From Chloroflexota bacterium (GTDB lineage Bacteria > Chloroflexota > Dehalococcoidia > UBA2247 > RBG-13-53-26), in contig QMOF01000016.1 in assembly GCA_003650185.1 (NCBI GenBank), positions 1 to 18,669 on the forward strand: a DNA stretch of 18,669 bases, read 5' to 3'. Position numbers and translations under genes: made by a program. The notes under the pieces were generated by a model that saw only the letters and a program-made list of their open reading frames with translations, did not search any database and was not told the DNA's origin. Below, piece by piece: positions 1-6,456 of this stretch (the stretch's first letter is position 1; every line of letters begins with the position of its first letter).

Positions 1-1
1 C

Positions 2-103
2 CACATCCGCCCTCATCAAGCATTGCAATGGAGAACGCCTGCGGAGTATCTTAGAGACTGCCATCCGGAGATCGCCCCGGACCTCCAACTGTCTCATATG
101 TAG
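2..103 (+). CDS. C-terminal end of a DDE/integrase-core transposase (partial, runs in from the left edge)
   Basis: Frame 2 is open from the window edge to a TAG at 101-103 and encodes 33 residues, beginning HIRPHQALQWRTPAEYL. The RPHQAL...TPAEYL pattern is the well-known end of the integrase core (rve) domain in IS3- and IS481-type transposases, just after the catalytic glutamate. Only the tail is visible, so family and intactness cannot be decided. The tail after AEYL (about 16 residues) is of ordinary length. It marks the right side of an insertion sequence. The terminal inverted repeat should lie shortly after 103 but cannot be defined without the other end. A promoter at 121-149 is close enough to be part of the element end. 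Confidence 0.72.
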   Translation, partial: HIRPHQALQWRTPAEYLRDCHPEIAPDLQLSHM

Positions 104-120
104 TGGACGAGTACACGCCC

Positions 121-149
121 TTGACAAAACGAAGAACTTCTGATACATA
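121..149 (+). promoter_or_regulatory. Sigma70-type promoter upstream of the leader/pan operon
   Basis: A perfect TTGACA (121-126) is followed after exactly 17 nt by TACATA (144-149, three of six matches). A CATATT alternative lies two bases further on. Transcription would start near 156. It lies 18 nt after the transposase stop, so it may belong to the insertion-sequence end, and it is the only good promoter upstream of the pantothenate genes. Confidence 0.5.
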
Positions 150-155
150 TTGAAC

Positions 156-296
156 TGCCACCGACTGTAAAGCGGTGAGCGTAGCGACTTTAACAGTAAC
201 GGATCGCTTGGATCGGCAACGACCGAGACGGTTGAACAAGTGCTAGGGGTAGACTAAGTGCCTTCTTGGCGTTGCCAGGAAGGCACTTTTATTTTT
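156..296 (+). ncRNA. Candidate small RNA or attenuator leader ahead of the pantothenate operon
   Basis: This is the roughly 140-nt transcript predicted between the promoter at 121-149 and the terminator at 256-296. No credible ORF lies in it. Small local stems are visible: ACCG/CGGT (160-163 with 173-176), AGCGA/TCGCT (183-187 with 204-208) and TCGG/CCGA (213-216 with 223-226). GGCAACG at 215-221 is exactly complementary to CGTTGCC at 270-276 in the upper stem and loop of the terminator, so an alternative pairing that opens the terminator is possible. AAGTGC occurs both at 238-243 and in the terminator 5' arm (256-261), giving a second possible competitor. It matches no RNA family I recognise (not 4.5S, 6S or tmRNA). 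Confidence 0.35.
256..296 (+). terminator. Strong intrinsic terminator (possible attenuator)
   Basis: The arms at 256-265 (AAGTGCCTTC) and 279-288 (GAAGGCACTT) pair perfectly over 10 bp. The stem continues through a T-G pair and four more pairs (267-270 with 274-277) to a three-base loop GTT. TTATTTTT follows at 289-296. The T-run is on the plus strand only. It ends 19 nt before the panG start codon, so pantothenate-operon transcripts from upstream must read through it. Confidence 0.85.
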
Positions 297-314
297 GCTT
301 GGAACGGGTGTCGC

Positions 315-1196
315 ATGCATACCATTGGCTTTATTGGCGCGGGGACTGTGGGGACAGCCCTGGCTATCAGGCTTCGGGAGAAAGGCTATCCGGTGATAGC
401 CGTCGCCAGCCGGACGCGTACCTCAGCCGAAAGGCTGGCCAGCATGGTTGACGGCTGCCAGGTACACGAGAATGGCCAGGCTGTAGCCGACGTGGCAGAG
501 ATGGTCTTCATTACCACCCCGGATGATGCTATTGCCCAGGTTGCTGCACAGGTACAGTGGCATTCCGGGCAGAGCGTGATTCACTGTAGCGGGGCAGAGT
601 CGGTGGACATCCTCGAACCAGCTACCAGGGCCGCAGCCCAAGCCGGTGCCTTTCACCCCCTACAGACCCTCGCCAGTATAGCCCAGGCTATAGAGAATAT
701 CCCTGGCTCCTGTTTCGCCCTTGAGGCGCAGGAGCCCTTGCTGGGCACGCTCAAAGGCATGGTGGATGCTCTTGGGGGATGGGCCATCGAGCTCAAACCG
801 GGGGACAAGGTCCTGTATCATGCGGCGGCGGTCATAGCCTGCAATTACCTGGTCACCCTGGTCAAGCTGGCTACCGATTTGTGGCAGACGTTCAACGTTC
901 CTCCCTCTGAGGCCACCAGGGCCCTGCTCCCCTTGCTCCGGGGCACGGTTAACAATGTGGACAACGTCGGGCTGCCCAACTGCCTCACGGGGCCGGTGGC
1001 ACGTGGGGACCTGGGAACAATACGGAAGCACCTGACTGCCTTGGAAGCGAGTGCCCCGGAGGTGTTGCCTGCCTATTGCGAGCTGGGCCGCCAGACTGTG
1101 CCCATCTCTCTGGCCAAGGGAAAGATCGATGAAACAAGGTCCGCAGAGCTGCTGGAGCTCTTCAACCGAAGCTCGTCTGGGGGTGATTCGAAATGA
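315..1196 (+). CDS. panG: Rossmann-fold/DUF2520 oxidoreductase, candidate ketopantoate reductase (PanG type)
   Basis: The 293-residue product starts MHTIGFIGAGTVGTAL, a Rossmann NAD(P)-binding loop (GAGTVG, residues 8-13). HCSGA (90-94) and GAFHPLQT (111-118) follow, typical of proteins with an N-terminal Rossmann-like domain and a helical DUF2520 domain. An open frame extends to a GTG/ATG at 258, but that part lies inside the terminator hairpin, so ATG 315 is chosen. It heads a cluster with panD, panB and panC and overlaps panD by ATGA. Established knowledge: a DUF2520-type enzyme called PanG was described as an alternative ketopantoate reductase in Francisella; no panE is visible here. Inference: it reduces ketopantoate to pantoate with NADPH. 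Family assignment is strong; the reaction rests on context. Confidence 0.82.
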   Translation: MHTIGFIGAGTVGTALAIRLREKGYPVIAVASRTRTSAERLASMVDGCQVHENGQAVADVAEMVFITTPDDAIAQVAAQVQWHSGQSVIHCSGAESVDILEPATRAAAQAGAFHPLQTLASIAQAIENIPGSCFALEAQEPLLGTLKGMVDALGGWAIELKPGDKVLYHAAAVIACNYLVTLVKLATDLWQTFNVPPSEATRALLPLLRGTVNNVDNVGLPNCLTGPVARGDLGTIRKHLTALEASAPEVLPAYCELGRQTVPISLAKGKIDETRSAELLELFNRSSSGGDSK

Positions 1197-1597
1197 TGAG
1201 GACAATGTTGAAAGGAAAGATCCATCGGGCCAGGGTTACCGGAGGAAACATCAGCTACGAGGGCAGCATTACCGTCGACAGGAACCTGATGGAAGCGGCT
1301 GACATACTGCCCTATGAACTGGTGCATGTGCTTGACATAAACAACGGTGCCCGCTTCCAGACCTATGTTATCGAAGGTGAGCCGGGCTCCGGGGAGATCG
1401 TCTTGAATGGAGCAGCGGCAAGACTGGTGGCCAAGGGCGACCTGGTTATAATCCTGGCGTACTGTACTGTCAGTGAGGAAGAAGCGCGTCACATCCAGCC
1501 CAGGCTGGTCTACGTGGACGCGAACAACGCTATCGTCGAGCAAAAGAGGGGGCGTGGCTGGGTGAACGACCTGGCTGAATCGCTCGCCGCGGTGTAA
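1193..1597 (+). CDS. panD: Aspartate 1-decarboxylase PanD
   Basis: The 134-residue protein matches PanD along its length. PanD decarboxylates L-aspartate to beta-alanine, the second half of pantothenate, using a pyruvoyl group made by self-cleavage of the proenzyme. The cleavage pair Gly24-Ser25 (YEGS) is at exactly the family position, and Arg54 and Tyr58 (ARFQTY) of the active site are present, as are LNGAAA and GDLVII. The start at 1193 overlaps the upstream stop as ATGA, so translation is probably coupled. The length is slightly above the usual 117-127 residues owing to the C-terminal tail. It is cytosolic and homotetrameric by family knowledge. Confidence 0.96.
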   Translation: MMRTMLKGKIHRARVTGGNISYEGSITVDRNLMEAADILPYELVHVLDINNGARFQTYVIEGEPGSGEIVLNGAAARLVAKGDLVIILAYCTVSEEEARHIQPRLVYVDANNAIVEQKRGRGWVNDLAESLAAV

Positions 1598-1611
1598 GGA
1601 GGAGCCACATA

Positions 1612-1690
1612 GAGGAACGGGGGAAGCCGTTCCTCAAGCCTGGCTGAGGCATTAGTGGAACGAACAGTCCGGGCAGAAGAGCCGGGACTG
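1612..1690 (+). promoter_or_regulatory. Two stem-loops in the panD-panB spacer
   Basis: The 113-nt gap between panD and panB holds a perfect 9-bp stem (1612-1620 GAGGAACGG with 1627-1635 CCGTTCCTC, 6-nt loop). A second stem pairs 1665-1670 (CAGTCC) with 1685-1690 (GGACTG), continued by GGC/GCC after one G-G mismatch. Neither is followed by a T-run, so they are not ordinary terminators. They may mark an mRNA processing or stability site inside the operon. Confidence 0.45.
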
Positions 1691-1710
1691 AACGAGTTAA
1701 AGGAGTGGCC

Positions 1711-2547
1711 ATGAGGGTTACCGTCGGTCAGATCAGGGAAATGAAGCAGAAGGGTGAGAAGATAACCATGCTCACCGCATACGACTACGCCACGGCCAGG
1801 CTCATCGATGAGGCAGGTGTGCCCCTCATTCTGGTGGGGGACAGCCTGGGAATGGTGGTCCTGGGCTATGAATCAACCATACCGGTGACTATTGAGGAGA
1901 TGCTCCATCACACCAGGGCCGTGGTGAAGGGAGCCCAACAGGCCATGGTGATCGGGGACATGCCCTTCATGACATATCATGCCAAGATTGAGGATGCCAT
2001 CTACAATGCGGGCCGTTTTCTGAAAGAGGCTGGGGCACAGGCGGTGAAGCTGGAGGGCGGCCAGTCCATGGCCGAAACCGTGCGCCGCGTTGTGGACTGT
2101 GGCATTCCGGTGATGGGACACATCGGGCTCACCCCCCAATCGATTCACCAGCTCGGCGGCTTCAAGGTTCAAGGCAAGAGCCCTGAGGCCGCCGTTCGCC
2201 TGGTGAAGGACGCTATCGCTCTGGAGCAGGCGGGCGCCTTCTCCATTGTGCTCGAAGCCATTCCTGCCCCGCTGGCCAGAGTGATAACGCAGAAGGTGAG
2301 CGTACCCACTATTGGCATCGGTGCCGGGCCTTTCTGCGATGGCCAGGTCCAGGTCATCAGCGATCTCCTTGGCCTCTACACCGACTTCGTTCCAAAACAC
2401 GCCAAGCAATATGCCAGGTTGTACGAGATAATCAGCAAGGCCACTTCGGACTACATCCGCGAGGTACAGCAGGGCACCTTCCCCACTGAGAAGCAGAGCT
2501 TCGCCATGGACGAGGGCCTTCTGGAAGGGCTCGACAAGGAGTTGTAG
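1711..2547 (+). CDS. panB: 3-methyl-2-oxobutanoate hydroxymethyltransferase PanB
   Basis: This 278-residue TIM-barrel enzyme transfers a hydroxymethyl group from methylene-tetrahydrofolate to alpha-ketoisovalerate, giving ketopantoate. Conserved segments in order are TAYDYATA (22-29), LVGDSLG with a metal-binding Asp (41-47), GDMPFMTYH, KLEGG, GHIGLTPQ, VLEAIP with the catalytic Glu, and GIGAG. ATG 1711 is chosen over GTG 1705 because AAAGGAG (1699-1705) sits 5 nt upstream of it. The length equals the family norm (about 265-280). It is cytosolic and uses Mg2+. It shares the operon with panG, panD, a nitroreductase and panC. Confidence 0.96.
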   Translation: MRVTVGQIREMKQKGEKITMLTAYDYATARLIDEAGVPLILVGDSLGMVVLGYESTIPVTIEEMLHHTRAVVKGAQQAMVIGDMPFMTYHAKIEDAIYNAGRFLKEAGAQAVKLEGGQSMAETVRRVVDCGIPVMGHIGLTPQSIHQLGGFKVQGKSPEAAVRLVKDAIALEQAGAFSIVLEAIPAPLARVITQKVSVPTIGIGAGPFCDGQVQVISDLLGLYTDFVPKHAKQYARLYEIISKATSDYIREVQQGTFPTEKQSFAMDEGLLEGLDKEL

Positions 2548-2550
2548 CTG

Positions 2551-3126
2551 GTGAAGCTTCCTCCTCCGCGTACGACGGGACAGGTCTCGGTGGAAGAGGC
2601 ACTGGAGCGCAGGCGGTCGAGGCGAAGGTTCTCAGCCAAAGAGCTCGACTGGGCACAGGTCTCTCAGCTACTCTGGTCGGCCCAGGGCGTGGCCGACCGC
2701 AGAGGACTTCGCACTGCCCCCTCCGCCGGGGCCACGTATCCGCTGGAGGTGTACCTGGTCACCAGCGAGGGAGTCCAGTACTACAGGCCAGCGGCGCACG
2801 AACTGGAGCTGACCGTGGAGGGCGATGTGCGTCGCCAACTCCGCGGCGCCTGTCTTGACCAGCGCTGGATAGAGGAAGCGCCGGTCAGCATTGTCATTGC
2901 CGCCGTATACGATAGGACCGGCAGAGCGTATGGCCAAAGGGCGATCAGATATGTGCACATGGAAGCAGGCCACGCAGCCCAGAACGTACACTTGCAGGCT
3001 GTGGCCCTGGGACTGGGCTCTGTGCCTATCGGCGCGTTTCGGGACGAGCAGGTGCGTAAGGTGTTGTCTCTGCCCGACGACCATCAGCCACTGTACGTTA
3101 TATCGGTGGGATATTCGCTAGAATGA
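2551..3126 (+). CDS. SagB/ThcOx-type nitroreductase family protein
   Basis: This 191-residue FMN-dependent oxidoreductase-like protein has the hallmarks of the SagB-type nitroreductase branch: an N-terminal SVEEALERRRSRRRF (Arg-rich FMN phosphate contacts, residues 13-27), APSAGATYPLEVYL (56-69), and a C-terminal part beginning HAAQNVHLQAVALGLG with a closing YVISVGYS. It starts at GTG 2551, just after panB, with AAGGAG about 10 nt upstream, and overlaps panC as ATGA. It lacks a cyclodehydratase partner, so a peptide azoline dehydrogenase role is not supported. Its placement between panB and panC is odd. A redox role linked to pantothenate or CoA metabolism is only a guess; the substrate is unknown. 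Confidence 0.88.
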   Translation: MKLPPPRTTGQVSVEEALERRRSRRRFSAKELDWAQVSQLLWSAQGVADRRGLRTAPSAGATYPLEVYLVTSEGVQYYRPAAHELELTVEGDVRRQLRGACLDQRWIEEAPVSIVIAAVYDRTGRAYGQRAIRYVHMEAGHAAQNVHLQAVALGLGSVPIGAFRDEQVRKVLSLPDDHQPLYVISVGYSLE

Positions 3127-3965
3127 GAGTCTTGACCAGCATAGCCGACTTCCGGAAAGCCAGGCGGCTGATCACCACCTCGGTGGGCTTCGTGCCCACT
3201 ATGGGATATCTCCACGAGGGCCACCTGTCCCTCGTCCGGCGGGCCAGGGCCGAGAACAATGTCACGGTGGTCAGCATCTTCGTCAACCCGGCCCAATTCG
3301 GGCCTTCGGAGGACTTCGCTCAATACCCACGGGACTCGGAGCGCGACCTTGCCCTGCTGGACAGAGAGGGCGTTGACCTGGTCTTCATGCCCTCCGCGGA
3401 GGAGATGTACCCGCGGGGTTTCAGCACCTGGGTGGATGTGGAGGGTGTCACCGACAGGCTCGAGGGGGCTGCCAGGCCGGGGCATTTCCGCGGGGTGGCC
3501 ACCGTGGTAGCCAAGCTGTTCAACATTGTGGAGCCCACCAGGGCATATTTCGGGCAGAAAGACGCGCAGCAGGCTGTGGTGATCAGGAAGATGGTGGACG
3601 ATCTCAACATGAACCTGGAGGTAGTGGTAGCGCCCACGGTGCGCGAGCCGGATGGGCTGGCCATGAGCAGCCGCAACACGTACCTCGGTCCGGAGGAGCG
3701 GCAGGCAGCCCTGGTGCTGTGGAGGTCGCTCAACCTGGCCAGGGACCTCTGGTCGAAGGGAGAAAGGAACGCTGAGGCTGTGCGGGGGCAGATGGCTGCA
3801 CTCATCCAGCGGGAGCCTCTGGCCAGAATCGAGTACGTGAGCATAGCTCACCCCGAGACCCTGGAGGAGCTGACCGAGCTCAACCAGCCTGCTCTGGTGT
3901 CTCTGGCGGTGCGTATTGGACAGACGAGGCTGATTGACAATATCATTCTGGGCAGCCAGACGTGA
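3123..3965 (+). CDS. panC: Pantothenate synthetase (pantoate-beta-alanine ligase) PanC
   Basis: This 280-residue enzyme condenses pantoate and beta-alanine with ATP (to AMP and PPi) through a pantoyl-adenylate. The HIGH-like motif is PTMGYLHEGH (25-34). NPAQFGPSED (55-64), the beta-alanine/pantoate-binding GQKDAQQ (144-150) and the KMSKS-like MSSRN (181-185) are all present, and the length is normal. The ATG overlaps the nitroreductase stop by 4 nt (ATGA), so it is probably translated by coupling. It is the last gene of the operon. Downstream lie a GC hairpin and 166 nt of spacer. Confidence 0.97.
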   Translation: MRVLTSIADFRKARRLITTSVGFVPTMGYLHEGHLSLVRRARAENNVTVVSIFVNPAQFGPSEDFAQYPRDSERDLALLDREGVDLVFMPSAEEMYPRGFSTWVDVEGVTDRLEGAARPGHFRGVATVVAKLFNIVEPTRAYFGQKDAQQAVVIRKMVDDLNMNLEVVVAPTVREPDGLAMSSRNTYLGPEERQAALVLWRSLNLARDLWSKGERNAEAVRGQMAALIQREPLARIEYVSIAHPETLEELTELNQPALVSLAVRIGQTRLIDNIILGSQT

Positions 3966-4046
3966 CCTGGCGTCTGTTGCTGCCGGTCTAGCCAGGAGGC
4001 GGTTTGCGGCTGTATAGCGGGCCGGACCTGGCTGCCAGGCATAGTA

Positions 4047-4077
4047 CCGCGCGCTTGAACGCGCGCGGAGTTGTTAA
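4047..4077 (+). terminator. GC-rich hairpin after panC, weak terminator candidate
   Basis: CCGCGCGC (4047-4054) and GCGCGCGG (4061-4068) form a perfect 8-bp all-GC stem around the loop TTGAAC. AGTTGTTA follows, only loosely T-rich, so termination efficiency is uncertain. It lies 82 nt after panC. A second short stem, CCTGG/CCAGG around CTG, lies at 4026-4038. Confidence 0.45.
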
Positions 4078-4131
4078 TAGGGTCGAACGAGGCATTACCT
4101 GCAATCATAATGTTAGGAGTGAGACGAGAAA

Positions 4132-5382
4132 ATGGGACAAGGACGGATCAAGAACAATTACTTCACGGTACCTGATCGCAGGCCGCCAAAGTCGAAGGAC
4201 AATGGCGAGATAGAGGACATTCTGGGAAAATACGGCGCCAAGTTCCCCTTCCTGCACACTGCCGATATCTGTGGGGCCAGGATACAGCTGAGGACCAACT
4301 CCCGGCATGTCTCGGACTACTGGATACTGAACTGGTATCCTTCCCACAACCAGAACCCCGACGGCATGATCTATGTTGTCGATGGCATCGAGGGCTACGA
4401 GCCGCACCTGTTCTATGACCTGGAGAAGCGAAGGATACTCATCGTGAACTCGGAGTACTACGGAGCGGTGAAGTCAGCAGGGGCCCTGGGACTGGCGGGT
4501 GTGATCTTCGCAGAGAGGGGCGGCTATCCCATTCATGGCGCCTGTCTCGGTATCGACAAGAATGGCACAACTGAGGGCGTGGTTATCATAGCCCCCACAG
4601 GGACCGGCAAGACCTCGCAGCTTCACGAGTTGCTCTACAACGTGCCGGGCACAAAGGTGCATTCTGATGACTATGTCTTCGTCTTCTTCGAGGACGGGAT
4701 CATTGCCAGGGCCACGGAGAACTGGCTCTACATACGGAGCGATGTGGCAGAGCAGCACCCTACGTTCATTAACCTGTTCCACGATATGGAAATGGAAAAC
4801 GTGGTGGAGCAGAAGGATCTCTGCCCGCAGATAGGCGACGACAGCGGCCAGAGGAAGCACGGGCCGTGCTACAGCGAGACGCTCTACGGGAACAAGGTCT
4901 GCGTTTTCGATGAGGGCGCCGACAGGTGCTACTGGGCCTACGGTAATTCACGGGTCATGTTCGACCGTGCCAGGTTCCCGATGCTGATGAAAGGCAAGGA
5001 CGGCTCCCTATACGAGGCGCCTAAGGGCCGAAAGAACGTCATTGACGAGGTGCCTCTGAAATACATCTTCCTGCTCACCAGGGACGACCATACCCCGCCG
5101 GTGAGCAGGCTCGATACCAAAGAGGCTGTGGCCGTGCTAAAGGAGGGCAAGTACACCGTCCGACCTGGTGCCGGCCCTCCGGAGAAGTGGGGCAAGATCG
5201 GCTATGAGCCCTTCTTCGACCCTTACCCGCCTGAACTGAATGCCCAGCGGCAGGAGGAGTTCTATACCAGGCTATTTGACTCTGGGGTCTCCTGCTACCT
5301 GCTGAATACCGGCAGCTATAAGCGGATGGATATCCCGGTGCACCGGACCCACATGTACATCAGGCACATCCTGGAGATATAG
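4132..5382 (+). CDS. PEP carboxykinase/HPr kinase-superfamily P-loop protein, function unknown
   Basis: The 416-residue protein carries a Walker A loop APTGTGKT (154-161) after YPIHGACLGI (133-141). That arrangement resembles HPr kinase-like proteins, where a histidine precedes the strand leading into the P-loop. SDD (178-180) matches the kinase-2/metal site of PEP carboxykinase. The C-terminal half resembles ATP-type PEPCK: LKYIFLLTRDDHTPPVSRL (309-327) recalls the FLTAD...PPVSKL segment, and CYLLNTGSYKR (388-398) the LVNTG segment near the end. It is shorter than PEPCK (about 530 residues) and lacks its N-terminal substrate domain, so it is probably not a normal PEPCK. A kinase or nucleotide-binding role is the safest reading. 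AGGAG at 4115-4119 is 12 nt before the ATG; CATAAT at 4106-4111 may be a -10. It stands alone, 166 nt after panC. Confidence 0.72.
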   Translation: MGQGRIKNNYFTVPDRRPPKSKDNGEIEDILGKYGAKFPFLHTADICGARIQLRTNSRHVSDYWILNWYPSHNQNPDGMIYVVDGIEGYEPHLFYDLEKRRILIVNSEYYGAVKSAGALGLAGVIFAERGGYPIHGACLGIDKNGTTEGVVIIAPTGTGKTSQLHELLYNVPGTKVHSDDYVFVFFEDGIIARATENWLYIRSDVAEQHPTFINLFHDMEMENVVEQKDLCPQIGDDSGQRKHGPCYSETLYGNKVCVFDEGADRCYWAYGNSRVMFDRARFPMLMKGKDGSLYEAPKGRKNVIDEVPLKYIFLLTRDDHTPPVSRLDTKEAVAVLKEGKYTVRPGAGPPEKWGKIGYEPFFDPYPPELNAQRQEEFYTRLFDSGVSCYLLNTGSYKRMDIPVHRTHMYIRHILEI

Positions 5383-5889
5383 CCTGCACAAAGGGCATGG
5401 GTGGAAGGGAATGCAACATGTCCGGGGGCACCCTCCCGATTCCGTCTGGGCTGTGGTGCAGCACTGACTTGCCGCTCCGCTGGTCACCTGGTGCCGGTGG
5501 GCATCAGCTCCCTGGTTTGGCTCGTTTCCTCGGTCGGCAGTACCGCTTGGGTTCCCCCGTGGCGGAGCCTTTGCGTGGGGTTCGGGTGCCGCCACCTGAC
5601 GCGATGCCTTACACGCCGGCGGCCAGCGGATCGGGGACCGTGGCCTGAATGGCGGGTCCCGCTCCGCTTGAGGCACCCTGCCAAGTTGTCTTCGTCTCTT
5701 GTGGCGCCGGTTGACGGGGTGATAGATTGTGAGCGCAGGGACCAATCTGGTGGTGGGGCCGCGCCCGCTAACGTGTGCTCGCCTTGTCCTGGCCCGGGAG
5801 TGGCAGGCCGCCATAGGCGGCCTGCCACTGACACGGAAACACCGCAGATGGCATCTGGAGGCAGATGGCCGGTCGGGTGCAACCACACG
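5383..5889 (+). other. GC-rich stretch without a credible gene
   Basis: Several frames on both strands stay open here, but their translations are rich in Arg, Pro, Gly and Ser, lack any family motif and overlap one another in conflicting frames. That is what random high-GC DNA gives. The stretch contains AGATTG/CAATCT complementary segments near 5733-5757 and the strong palindrome listed separately. No tRNA or known RNA was recognised. Confidence 0.5.
5799..5829. repeat. Near-perfect palindrome, 14-bp arms
   Basis: The arms 5799-5812 (AGTGGCAGGCCGCC) and 5816-5829 (GGCGGCCTGCCACT) are exact reverse complements separated by ATA. No T-run follows on either strand, so it is not a standard intrinsic terminator. 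It lies 61 bp upstream of the -35 of the RDD-gltX promoter. Confidence 0.85.
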
Positions 5890-5918
5890 TTGTCCTGCTC
5901 CCGATGGGGTGCTACAAT
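5890..5918 (+). promoter_or_regulatory. Sigma70-type promoter for the RDD-gltX operon
   Basis: TTGTCC (5890-5895, four of six) and TACAAT (5913-5918, five of six) are separated by exactly 17 nt. Transcription would start near 5925, giving a leader of about 37 nt to the RDD start codon. Confidence 0.65.
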
Positions 5919-5961
5919 TCGAGCGTAACTTCCCGAAGGTGGGTTTGGCGCATTACGAGGA

Positions 5962-6456
5962 ATGGGCAGGGGACGGCAGCTTATAACGGTAGAGTATGCT
6001 GGCTTCTGGGTGAGGCTGGTGGCTTACCTGATTGATCTGGTACTGGTGCTGGTAATCGGCCTGACACTAGCCGCGCTGGTGAATGTGTACGCGGGGCCCG
6101 CCGGCGATGGGACAGTAGTGCCGGTGGCGCTGAGCGAGAGGTCGGCGAACACAGTCACTACCTTGCTCAACTATGGGACTTCCTTCGTGTACCTGGTCAG
6201 TTTCTGGGCATGGCGCGGCCAGACCCCAGGTAAGATGTTGATGGGCTTGAAGGTTGTCCGGACTGACGGCACTAGAATCGGCTGGGGCAGGTCTGCGCTG
6301 AGATATGTGGGGTACAATATCTCAGTCCTGGCGTTCTTCCTTGGCTACTTGTGGGTGGCAGTCGATCCGGAAAAGCAGGGTATCCATGACAAGATCGCCG
6401 ATACGTACGTAGTCAGGTTACCCCACAAAAGGAGGATAACGCGCATCTATGGTTAG
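5962..6456 (+). CDS. RDD family integral membrane protein
   Basis: The 164-residue membrane protein has the RDD signature: Arg18 and Asp25 in the first hydrophobic segment (YAGFWVRLVAYLIDLVLVL), then FWAWRGQTPGKMLMGLKVV (81-99) and the closing WVAVDPEKQGIHDKIADTYVV (131-151), which carries the conserved aspartates. Hydrophobic stretches lie at about 15-42, 68-85 and 115-135. Some family members are proposed ion antiporters or protein-quality factors, but the function here is unknown. The start is not firm: GAGGA directly abuts ATG 5962 with no spacer, yet no better in-frame start is seen. It overlaps gltX by 8 nt. Confidence 0.88.
   Translation: MGRGRQLITVEYAGFWVRLVAYLIDLVLVLVIGLTLAALVNVYAGPAGDGTVVPVALSERSANTVTTLLNYGTSFVYLVSFWAWRGQTPGKMLMGLKVVRTDGTRIGWGRSALRYVGYNISVLAFFLGYLWVAVDPEKQGIHDKIADTYVVRLPHKRRITRIYG

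Noticed and set aside
258..314. N-terminal extension of the DUF2520 protein by 19 residues
   Set aside because: The extension is encoded by the terminator hairpin and its T-run; the Rossmann motif begins directly at the ATG at 315.
3084..3851. Long open frame on the minus strand opposite panC
   Set aside because: It is the antisense shadow of a fully conserved panC and has no recognisable domain.
5450..5750. Group II intron-like secondary structure
   Set aside because: Some GC-rich stems and GAAAC-like pieces were noticed on the minus strand, but no domain V, no GTGYG start and no reverse transcriptase could be found.
5272..5928. Overlapping open frames of 130-200 codons on both strands
   Set aside because: Compositions are Arg/Pro/Gly-rich, frames conflict, one runs antisense into the PEPCK-like gene, and no motif is present.
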